Shown: piece by piece, positions 1-5,422 of the stretch
Layout of the letters: each line of letters opens with the position of its first letter
Position numbering within the stretch: the stretch's first letter is position 1
NCBI GenBank assembly: GCA_958405585.1
Contig: CATYEP010000136.1
Coordinates: 1-5,422 of the forward strand
Reading direction: 5' to 3'
Length of the DNA stretch: 5,422 nt
From: an uncultured Eubacteriales bacterium
Lineage (GTDB): Bacteria > Bacillota > Clostridia > Christensenellales > Borkfalkiaceae
Position numbers and translations under genes: made by a program
Notes under the pieces: model-generated
Databases searched by the model: none
What the model was told of the DNA's origin: nothing
The model's input: only the letters and a program-made list of their open reading frames with translations

Positions 1-1894
1 TTCTGCGCGCGATCTTTTTCGCCAAAGGCAGTAAAGACAAATCATCCCGCATCAATACGACTTCCGACGCCTCAATCGCCGCATCGCTTCCGACTCCGCC
101 CATCGAGATACCGACATCCGATTCCATTAATACGGGCGCATCGTTGATCCCGTCCCCCGCATACATAAGTTTCCCTTTTGCTTTCAGCTCTCTCGCTACG
201 TTCAGTTTATCCTCCGGCAAAAGTTCCGCATACACGCCGTTCAACCCGATTTGCGACGCAACACTCTGCGCTCGCGCCGCATTGTCACCCGTAAGCATGT
301 AACACTCTTCGATTCCTTGCTTCCGCAATTCGGAAACCGCCTGCTTTACGTTTTCTTTGATCTGGTCTTCAATCGTGACACAACCCAGGTATTTGCTTTC
401 CTCCGCGCAGTACACATATGTCGCTCCTGCTGCAGGTTTTTGTACGGAAATCGCATGTACGTTCATCCATTTTTCGTTACCGACCCAGATTTCTTTGCCT
501 TCGATCGTGCAGGCAATTCCAAGCCCCGCATGTTCGGTGATATTCTCCGCTTTATATCGAGTCCTGATATCGGAAAAGGCTTCCGCAATCGGGTGCGACG
601 AACCTTTCTCAGCCGCTGCCAGTATCTCAAGCAGCCTTTCATCTTCCGCTTGTACCTCCCCGATCCTGAAGTTGCCGTATGTAAGCGTACCCGTTTTATC
701 GAATGCAGCGATCTTCGTATCCGCCAAAGCATCCAATCCTGTCGAACCCTTAACAAGAATCCCGTGTTTCGCCGCAAAGCCGATTCCGCTGAAATAAGAC
801 AACGGCACCGATATAACCAATGCGCACGGGCAGGAGATCACCAAAAACACGAGCGCCCTATTGACCCAATCACCCAGATTTGCCACATAATTTCCCGTAA
901 ATGCAGGCACCGCAAACGCCAGCAAAATTGCCGCCAGACAGACGACCGGCGTATAAATCCCCGCAAATTTCGTGATAAACTTCTCACTCTTTGCTTTTTT
1001 TGCGGAAGAATTTTCCACCAGATCCAAGATCTTTGCAACTGTACTTTCCGAATAATCTTTTTCCGCCCGCACTTTGATTACGCCGCCGACATTGATCGAT
1101 CCGCCCAGCACAAAATCACCGACCCCTGCATCGCGCGGCATCGGCTCTCCGCTCAGCGATCTCGTGTCCAGCGTCGTAACGCCTTCTGCGATCACTCCGT
1201 CGGTCGCAAGTTTTTCTCCTGCCTTAACCAGCAGAAGATCGCCCCGTCGTATCTCTTCCGGCGGAATCAGTTTCTCCCCGTCTTCCGTAAGCACACACGC
1301 CGTTTCCGTCTTCAGATCCATCAAAGACGCAATCGACTTGCGCGATGCGCCGACTGCGATCGACTGCAAAAGCTCTCCAAGCGAATACAAAACCATTACT
1401 TCCGCCGCTTCCGCATACTGCCCCAGCACGATCGCTCCGATACTTGCCAACGTCATCAGAAAATTCTCATCAAAAATCCTGCCGTGCGCTATGTTTTTCA
1501 CCGTCGCCCACAGAATCTTCCAACCGACAATCAGATACGCAAGCCCATATAAAACATAACCTGCAATCAGCGCGGCATTTCCTGCCCCGACTTTTTCGGT
1601 AACGATTCCCGCAACCAGAAATAGCGCCGATAAAATGACTTGCACCAATTCCGCCGCATGCGCTTCCCATATGCTTTCACGCTTACTCTCTTTTTCCGCT
1701 ATCCTGACTTCTTCAAAACTGTTGATCACAGCGGCTGCTTTCTGATACGTTTCCTGCGAACTGCACTCTAACCGTATCGTCTGATTCACAAAATGAACGG
1801 ATGCCTTTACACCCTCAAGCCCGTTCAGCCGACGTTCCAATTCTCCTGCACAGGTCGCACAGTCCAACCCTTCAATCCGTATTTTCCTGACCAT
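1..1894 (-). CDS. cadA: Heavy-metal translocating P1B-type ATPase (Zn/Cd/Pb exporter-like), C-terminus cut by window edge
   Basis: ATP-driven efflux pump in the cytoplasmic membrane, most likely exporting Zn2+, Cd2+ or Pb2+. The frame stays open from ATG 1894 to the window edge (631 codons). It is partial: roughly the last 60-80 residues, including the final two membrane helices, lie outside. Visible in order are an N-terminal HMA domain with GLDCATCA (Cys12, Cys15); paired hydrophobic helices from about residue 85 to 170; the actuator loop with SGE at 248-250 in place of the usual TGE; the membrane CPC metal site at 355-357; the phosphorylation motif DKTGT (Asp399); the HP dipeptide (434-435); TGDN (535-538); and the hinge GDGINDAP ending at residue 587. 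The start lies 5 nt after the arsR-type gene, with AAGGA just upstream, so the two are co-transcribed and probably controlled by that repressor. CPC plus a single CxxC HMA fits the Zn/Cd/Pb group, but Cu+ pumps also use CPC. The TM7/TM8 residues that would settle specificity are not in the window. The symbol is by family resemblance. Confidence 0.93.
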   Translation of the reverse strand, partial: MVRKIRIEGLDCATCAGELERRLNGLEGVKASVHFVNQTIRLECSSQETYQKAAAVINSFEEVRIAEKESKRESIWEAHAAELVQVILSALFLVAGIVTEKVGAGNAALIAGYVLYGLAYLIVGWKILWATVKNIAHGRIFDENFLMTLASIGAIVLGQYAEAAEVMVLYSLGELLQSIAVGASRKSIASLMDLKTETACVLTEDGEKLIPPEEIRRGDLLLVKAGEKLATDGVIAEGVTTLDTRSLSGEPMPRDAGVGDFVLGGSINVGGVIKVRAEKDYSESTVAKILDLVENSSAKKAKSEKFITKFAGIYTPVVCLAAILLAFAVPAFTGNYVANLGDWVNRALVFLVISCPCALVISVPLSYFSGIGFAAKHGILVKGSTGLDALADTKIAAFDKTGTLTYGNFRIGEVQAEDERLLEILAAAEKGSSHPIAEAFSDIRTRYKAENITEHAGLGIACTIEGKEIWVGNEKWMNVHAISVQKPAAGATYVYCAEESKYLGCVTIEDQIKENVKQAVSELRKQGIEECYMLTGDNAARAQSVASQIGLNGVYAELLPEDKLNVARELKAKGKLMYAGDGINDAPVLMESDVGISMGGVGSDAAIEASEVVLMRDDLSLLPLAKKIARR

Positions 1895-1899
1895 TTTCC

Positions 1900-2268
1900 T
1901 TATTCCCCGCAATGTACGTGCGCTTTACTCATCAATACGATACTCGCTATGTGTTCATCCGCTATCGAATACAAAATATTCTTGCCTTCCCTTCGCGATC
2001 GGATGATCCGCGCATCCTTCAGTATCCGCAGTTGGTGCGAAACATTGCTCTGATTTCCCTCCACGGCCTCCGCTATGTGATATACACACATCTCCCCTTC
2101 CATCAGCGCCAATAATATCTTCATCCGCGACGGCTCTCCGATTGCCTTGAATGCCGTACACATCTGCACAAGAGTTTCTTCCGCAGGCATGTTCTTCCGC
2201 GCCCGCCCGGCCAGTACGCTGTGCTCACTCAATTCCTCCGCTCCATCATAATTCATAGAATTTTCCAT
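1900..2268 (-). CDS. ArsR/SmtB-family metal-sensing transcriptional repressor
   Basis: Dimeric winged-helix repressor of 122 aa, the usual size for SmtB, CadC and CzrA. It binds the promoter without metal and lets go when metal binds. The core starts near residue 34 (AFKAIGEPSRMKILLALM). The helix-turn-helix follows, with recognition helix around 72-84 (NQSNVSHQLRILK), then the beta-wing (REGKNILYSI, 93-102). The C-terminal helix has Asp104, His106 and His117, matching the first three ligands of the alpha-5 site of SmtB/CzrA. The fourth position holds Cys120, with His119 beside it. The alpha-3 CxC motif of ArsR/CadC is reduced to CVY (Cys61 only), and no N-terminal Cys cluster is present. This argues for Zn/Co/Ni-type alpha-5 sensing rather than As or CadC-type Cd sensing. 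Start ATG 2268 follows an actccg-complement SD (GGAGT, 2274-2278) at good spacing. It stands first in an operon with the P-type ATPase and has an operator in its own promoter. Metal specificity is inferred. Confidence 0.93.
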   Translation of the reverse strand: MENSMNYDGAEELSEHSVLAGRARKNMPAEETLVQMCTAFKAIGEPSRMKILLALMEGEMCVYHIAEAVEGNQSNVSHQLRILKDARIIRSRREGKNILYSIADEHIASIVLMSKAHVHCGE

Positions 2269-2273
2269 ATCTC

Positions 2274-2278
2274 ACTCC
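2274..2278 (-). promoter_or_regulatory. Shine-Dalgarno site of the ArsR-type repressor gene
   Basis: On the minus strand GGAGT sits a few bases before ATG 2268. It supports that start over the second in-frame ATG four codons later. Confidence 0.6.
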
Positions 2279-2291
2279 GTTAATTATAGTT

Positions 2292-2317
2292 TACATATTA
2301 ATTTATGTTCATATATT
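2292..2317 (-). promoter_or_regulatory. Candidate ArsR/SmtB operator (imperfect 12-2-12)
   Basis: On the plus strand the half-site TGTTCATATATT (2306-2317) closely resembles the half-sites known for SmtB/CzrA-type operators, whose core is TGTTCA with an AT-rich flank. The partner half, TACATATTAATT (2292-2303), separated by TA, is degenerate: read in symmetry it matches about 7 of 12 positions. The site overlaps the -10 box (2313-2318) and the expected start of transcription, where a repressor would block RNA polymerase. The family's operator form is established knowledge; that this repressor binds here is inference. Confidence 0.6.
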
Positions 2318-2341
2318 AATATGTTTACCGTAAAAAGTCAA
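2313..2341 (-). promoter_or_regulatory. Sigma-A-type promoter of the repressor-ATPase operon
   Basis: On the minus strand TTGACT (-35, complement at 2336-2341) is separated by exactly 17 bp from TAATAT (-10, complement at 2313-2318). Both hexamers are one or two bases off consensus. Transcription would begin near 2306, giving a leader of about 40 nt before ATG 2268. It lies just downstream of the terminator that ends the previous operon, so the metal-efflux genes have their own start. Confidence 0.8.
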
Positions 2342-2355
2342 GTGTATACAATCAT

Positions 2356-2385
2356 AAAAACCGCTACAAAATTGTAGCGGTTTTT
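2356..2385. terminator. Bidirectional intrinsic terminator between the two operons
   Basis: A 9-bp perfect stem, CCGCTACAA (2361-2369) with TTGTAGCGG (2372-2380), is flanked by AAAAA on the left and TTTTT on the right. Either strand therefore gives a hairpin followed by a U-tract. On the minus strand it lies about 84 nt after the stop of the pseudouridine synthase gene and ends the feoA-feoB-synthase transcript just before the promoter at 2341. No plus-strand gene ends here, so only the minus-strand use is obvious. Confidence 0.85.
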
Positions 2386-2469
2386 GAAATGCCGATTTAC
2401 TTATTTATAAAGGTCAATTTCCTTATATTTAAAATAAGCCGAAAAGAACCGATAATTCAGAATAAAAAG

Positions 2470-3300
2470 CTAAGACTGAGCCGGCATTTCTGCGCAGAAC
2501 GAAGAAACAAACTTTTCCCCGTTCAGATAAGACAATGCTGAAAGCCCCTCAAACGCAATGGATTTTGCCACAAGGATATGGCGTTTGACGCGATATTTTT
2601 TATTTAGAATTTCGTCCCCGTATTTTTCATCGCCCACAACAGGATTTCCCAAAAAAGCAAGATGAGCGCGGATCTGATGGGTTTTTCCGCTGTGCAGGCA
2701 AACATCCACGAGAGAATATTCCCCGATTGTCTTGCGTACGGAATACTGCGTGATAATTTTTTCAGCGGAAGGATACGGCTTTTCAAAAATTTTAACGCGC
2801 GCGTTTTTCTCGTCTTTCACAAGATACGCCGTAAACGTTCCCTGCTGCACCTTGAACGGATGAAAACACAGCGTTTCATACAATTTCTCCGCACGGCGCT
2901 CCCGAAATGCGGCAAGAAGTTCTTTCTCCGCTTCTTTGCTCAGGGCAAACACCATTACGCCGCAAGTATTCCTGTCCAGCCTGTGAATAAACCGTGCGCC
3001 ATACCTCTGCTGCACAATGCGAAACAATGCTTCCGAATTCACGCCCGAAAATTTATCTGCCACCAAAATATTATCATCTCTGTAGATTTCCGAAAAGCAA
3101 GCGCGCGACTCCTCTTTTTCCGTTGTATAATAGACAACTTCATCCCCCGGATGCACCGCAATGTTTTCTCCGATCTTTACGCCGTTCACGCGGATATCTT
3201 TCGACCGCAAAAGACGTAAAAAGGCAAACGATCCCTGCGCATACGTTTCATCGGTAAAATCTCTGAGCTTTTGTGCCTTTTGCACGATAAATTTTTGCAT
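2470..3300 (-). CDS. RluA-family RNA pseudouridine synthase
   Basis: Cytoplasmic enzyme that isomerises specific uridines in rRNA or tRNA to pseudouridine. It is 276 aa from ATG 3300. An N-terminal S4-like RNA-binding domain (about residues 1-60, with a KDIRVNGVKIGEN segment) is followed by the catalytic domain. The catalytic motif is HRLDRNTCG (106-114) with Asp109 as the expected nucleophile; the family usually has TSG where this protein has TCG. Also present are the Tyr of LYETL (Tyr141), GKTHQIRAHL (205-214) and VGDEKYG (222-228). The usual KPaG motif before the catalytic loop is replaced by DKFSG. The start is uncertain: TTG at 3309 is the alternative, and neither has a perfectly placed SD. 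Either start overlaps the 3' end of feoB by 53-62 nt, so the gene is read from the feo transcript and may be translationally coupled. The target uridine cannot be read from sequence, so no symbol is given. Confidence 0.92.
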   Translation of the reverse strand: MQKFIVQKAQKLRDFTDETYAQGSFAFLRLLRSKDIRVNGVKIGENIAVHPGDEVVYYTTEKEESRACFSEIYRDDNILVADKFSGVNSEALFRIVQQRYGARFIHRLDRNTCGVMVFALSKEAEKELLAAFRERRAEKLYETLCFHPFKVQQGTFTAYLVKDEKNARVKIFEKPYPSAEKIITQYSVRKTIGEYSLVDVCLHSGKTHQIRAHLAFLGNPVVGDEKYGDEILNKKYRVKRHILVAKSIAFEGLSALSYLNGEKFVSSFCAEMPAQS

Positions 3301-5098
3301 ATGTTCCAACCCGCCTCAAAAGAAAATAAACAAGTCCCGCGACGGGAATCCCGATCGCCAGAACAGTCGCCGCAACCGCCCCGCCTGCAAGCATACCATA
3401 CAACAGATAGGAAAGCAAAAACGCAATCCCCGTCTGCCCGCCTGCAATCAGCAATGCACGGCGAATGCCCAACTCCCGAGCCGTCGCAGCGATTGCCGAA
3501 ACACAGGGGGAACAGGTCATAATAAACAGTACAAACGCCATCGCACTCGCCGAACTCATCGCCGCCGTCAGATCCGTACCGTAAAACATCGCCAGCATGC
3601 CGGCTACGCTTTCCTTCGCAACCAATCCCGAACACGCCGCCAATGCGACCTGCCACTGCGTGATGCCCATCGGATAAAATAAAAAACGTAAACCACGGCA
3701 CAAATAAACCAGCATACTCTCTTCACTTCCCTGCCCGACATATTCAAACGTCGGAGCAAACGAAAGCAAAAACCACATAACGATCAAAAAAGCCGTGACC
3801 GCCGTAACAATTTTTATTATAAACTGTTTCAATGAAAATAGCAACGATTTTGCCGCAGCCGAAATATCCGGACGCTGAATATGCGCTATTTCCAGAACAA
3901 ATGTCTCCTCTTCCTTCCCTTTCAGTACAAGCGCCGCACCAAACGCAAGCACAACTCCCGCAAAATAAATCGCCGTCACCGACAAAAAAGCATTTTCAAA
4001 AAAACAGGATGCAATCGCCAGATAAACAGGCATCTTCGCACTGCAGGATATGTATCCCAAAATACAGATCACGCGCGTCTGCAGCTTCCTGTTCTCCAGG
4101 CCGCGCGTCGTCAGCACCGCTGCCGCCGTACACCCGAATCCCATCAGAACGGAAAATGCTGCCCTGCCCGTAAGCCCCACCCGACGAAACAAGCCGTCCG
4201 TCATAAAGGCAAGCGCGGAAAGATACCCGCTCTCTTCCATCAGAAACAGCGCAAGATACAGGATCGCGATCTGCGGCAAAAACGAAAGAAGCATTCCCAC
4301 TCCCGAAAACAATGCCCGCAGAAAATCCGCCGCGATCACTGCCCCTGCATTTTCAGCCATCGCGGAAAGTGTTCCGCCCAATTTGTCAGCAAGCAGTGTC
4401 TCCAACCAGTCTTTTAAAAGCGTTCCCGGCATATACGGCGCAAACGCAAGAAAAAATACGCTCAAAAGCAGAAAAAAGAAAAACGGCAATGCAAAATACG
4501 GGTTGTACATCAACCGCTCCGCCCTGCTCTCCTCTCTGTTTCCTTCGTCATAGATCCCGTCCAATACTTTCCCCGGATCCGAAAGTTTGCCGTATCTGTC
4601 CACGCTTCGGGAAGAATTCGGCATCGACGATAAAAATTCTTTCAGTTTCCGTATATCCGCCCTACGATGCGCATCAATGCATAGTACCGGGATCCCCAGC
4701 CGCTCCGAAAGCGCCGTACCGTTCAGTTTTCCGCCCCGCTTTTTCAAAAGATCGCTCATCGTAACCACAAGCACCGCCCGAACATTCCGCTCCAAAAGGT
4801 CTTTTACAAGCCCGAGCAATCGGGGCAGCGTCAAGGCGTCCGCCACACAGACAGCCGCATCAAAAGCACCCTCGCTCAGAACTTTCTGCGACAGCTTTTC
4901 TTCCATACTGTATGCATTCAGCGTATAAATTCCGGGAAGGTCGGTTATTTCCGCTTTTCTGCCGCACAGATCGGCCGTCCGCGTATTCTCACCGACCGTT
5001 ACCCCATGCCAGTTTCCTGTCTTTGCATGCGCACCCGTAAGCGCATTAAATAACGTCGATTTTCCGCAATTCGGATTTCCAGCCAGAACAATTTTCAA
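3248..5098 (-). CDS. feoB: Ferrous iron transport protein B (FeoB), compact form
   Basis: Inner-membrane Fe2+ transporter with an N-terminal G-protein domain, 616 aa, against about 700-770 for typical bacterial FeoB. G1 is GNPNCGKST (7-15), G2 Thr34 in HGVTVG, and G3 DLPG (53-56). G4 reads TMSD (113-116) where NxxD is usual, and the G5 region reads IDAHR (141-145) rather than an SA/SAR motif. Only about 40 residues lie between the G domain and the first helix (about 202), so the helical linker (GDI) domain is shortened. The transport core keeps the gate motifs GFGC (Cys323), SCSAKMPVY (Cys352), GLVAKES (491-497) and SPC (Cys532), with many hydrophobic helices to about residue 594. The start is TTG 5098: it overlaps the feoA stop (TTGA), follows GGGAG at 8 nt, and puts the P-loop at the usual distance. 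The last 50 nt overlap the next gene. Iron is the family assignment; the GTPase variants leave regulation open. Confidence 0.95.
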   Translation of the reverse strand: MKIVLAGNPNCGKSTLFNALTGAHAKTGNWHGVTVGENTRTADLCGRKAEITDLPGIYTLNAYSMEEKLSQKVLSEGAFDAAVCVADALTLPRLLGLVKDLLERNVRAVLVVTMSDLLKKRGGKLNGTALSERLGIPVLCIDAHRRADIRKLKEFLSSMPNSSRSVDRYGKLSDPGKVLDGIYDEGNREESRAERLMYNPYFALPFFFFLLLSVFFLAFAPYMPGTLLKDWLETLLADKLGGTLSAMAENAGAVIAADFLRALFSGVGMLLSFLPQIAILYLALFLMEESGYLSALAFMTDGLFRRVGLTGRAAFSVLMGFGCTAAAVLTTRGLENRKLQTRVICILGYISCSAKMPVYLAIASCFFENAFLSVTAIYFAGVVLAFGAALVLKGKEEETFVLEIAHIQRPDISAAAKSLLFSLKQFIIKIVTAVTAFLIVMWFLLSFAPTFEYVGQGSEESMLVYLCRGLRFLFYPMGITQWQVALAACSGLVAKESVAGMLAMFYGTDLTAAMSSASAMAFVLFIMTCSPCVSAIAATARELGIRRALLIAGGQTGIAFLLSYLLYGMLAGGAVAATVLAIGIPVAGLVYFLLRRVGTYAKIYRAKGTKAQRFYR

Positions 5099-5331
5099 TT
5101 TTCCATCTCCCGCAATCCGATCTGAATTTTTTTTGCCAACGACATCCGAAGCGCAAGCCTTACCCCTTCCGCATCCAGCATGATCCCGCCCCCAAACGGG
5201 GCGATCCGCAATGCCCGCACCCTTTTTCCGGGCGACACATTCAACGCCTGCAAACGCGCCTGCAACGCCGGCGCCGCTTCTACCTTTTCAATCTCGGCGA
5301 TCTGTCCGATCTGCAACTGTGATAAATCCAT
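5095..5331 (-). CDS. feoA: Ferrous iron transport protein A (FeoA)
   Basis: Small cytoplasmic SH3-like protein (78 aa, normal for FeoA) that works with FeoB in Fe2+ uptake, probably by contacting the FeoB membrane or G domain. The sequence follows the FeoA plan: an IGQIAEIEKVE strand, ALQARLQALNVSPGKRV (the usual LxxLGxxPG region, with Asn-Val replacing Gly-Leu), RIAPFGGGIMLDAEG, and a closing VRLALRMSLAKKIQI strand. ATG 5331 is chosen because the frame upstream (back to a TTG at 5421) adds 30 residues with no FeoA likeness and rich in Cys and Ile. The SD before 5331 is weak. It overlaps feoB by 4 nt, so the two are translated together. No FeoC gene follows. Confidence 0.92.
   Translation of the reverse strand: MDLSQLQIGQIAEIEKVEAAPALQARLQALNVSPGKRVRALRIAPFGGGIMLDAEGVRLALRMSLAKKIQIGLREMEN
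5107..5111 (-). promoter_or_regulatory. Shine-Dalgarno site that decides the feoB TTG start
   Basis: GGGAG on the minus strand lies 8 nt before TTG 5098, inside the end of feoA. No in-frame ATG is seen close upstream that would give a normal FeoB N-terminus, so the SD and the placement of the P-loop together select TTG. Confidence 0.7.
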
Positions 5332-5422
5332 GCTGTATTCTATGCAATTTCTTACCGCCTTTATGCAAAAACAGTCACCCGTTCTTATTAATATAATTAA
5401 ACAATCATAAATAAACCTCAAT
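5332..5422 (-). promoter_or_regulatory. AT-rich leader and probable promoter zone of the feo operon (incomplete)
   Basis: This stretch before feoA is strongly AT-rich at 5385-5413 and holds a short perfect inverted repeat, TTAAT (5388-5392) and ATTAA (5396-5400). No convincing -35/-10 pair with proper spacing and no clear Fur or DtxR box could be read, and the window ends here, so the control region may continue beyond it. Confidence 0.3.

Noticed and set aside
251..1552. 433-codon open frame on the plus strand
   Set aside because: It runs antisense to the P-type ATPase, whose minus-strand frame carries every family motif. The plus-strand product is rich in Arg, Cys and His with no recognisable domain: a shadow of codon bias.
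2384..2411. Plus-strand promoter-like TTGAAA, 16 bp, TATAAA
   Set aside because: No plus-strand gene follows. It would only produce RNA antisense to the synthase gene, and its -35 overlaps the terminator's T-run. Chance in AT-rich DNA is likelier, though a transcript map would decide.
3186..3701. 171-codon minus-strand frame rich in Gly and Cys
   Set aside because: It lies within feoB and the start of the synthase in another frame, with no domain or RBS. FeoB motifs explain the region.
5385..5413. Possible Fur or DtxR box before feoA
   Set aside because: The AT-rich repeat does not match either consensus well enough, and a short AT inverted repeat is expected by chance here.
5332..5421. N-terminal extension of FeoA from a TTG at 5421
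   Set aside because: It adds 30 residues with no family likeness and crosses the AT-rich leader. ATG 5331 gives the normal FeoA length.

Overview
The window looks like chromosomal DNA from a low-to-mid-GC Gram-positive anaerobe of the Clostridia/Firmicutes type. I infer this from the compact feoA-feoB pair, the SmtB/CadC-like ArsR repressor placed directly before a CPC-type P-ATPase, the Shine-Dalgarno-led starts, a TTG start and the AT-rich intergenic regions. No marker gene fixes the taxonomy. All five genes are on the minus strand, so they are described here from the high to the low coordinate.

Unit 1 (about 5422 to 2356) is feoA (5331-5095), feoB (5098-3248) and an RluA-family pseudouridine synthase (3300-2470). 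feoA and feoB overlap by 4 nt (TTGA). feoB and the synthase overlap by about 53 nt. The unit closes with a strong bidirectional hairpin terminator at 2356-2385. FeoA and FeoB form the ferrous-iron uptake system. The synthase is an RNA-modifying enzyme that appears to be carried along in the operon. FeoB is short (616 aa), with an atypical G4 motif, an atypical G5 region and a shrunken helical linker.

Unit 2 (2341 to beyond 1) has a near-consensus sigma-A promoter (TTGACT, 17 bp, TAATAT) overlain by an SmtB/CzrA-like operator. It is followed by an ArsR/SmtB metal-sensing repressor (2268-1900) and, 5 nt later, a heavy-metal P1B-ATPase (1894 to the window edge, C-terminus cut off). This is a classic self-regulated Zn/Cd/Pb-type efflux operon: the repressor sits on its own promoter until metal binds, then releases it so that the pump is made.

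The window therefore joins a divalent-metal importer (Fe2+) to a divalent-metal exporter, insulated by a terminator. I see no RNA genes, CRISPR array, insertion sequence or prophage material. I do not see a wholly new system. The points worth a second look are variant residues in FeoB and in the sensor's metal site, and the nested symmetry of the operator.
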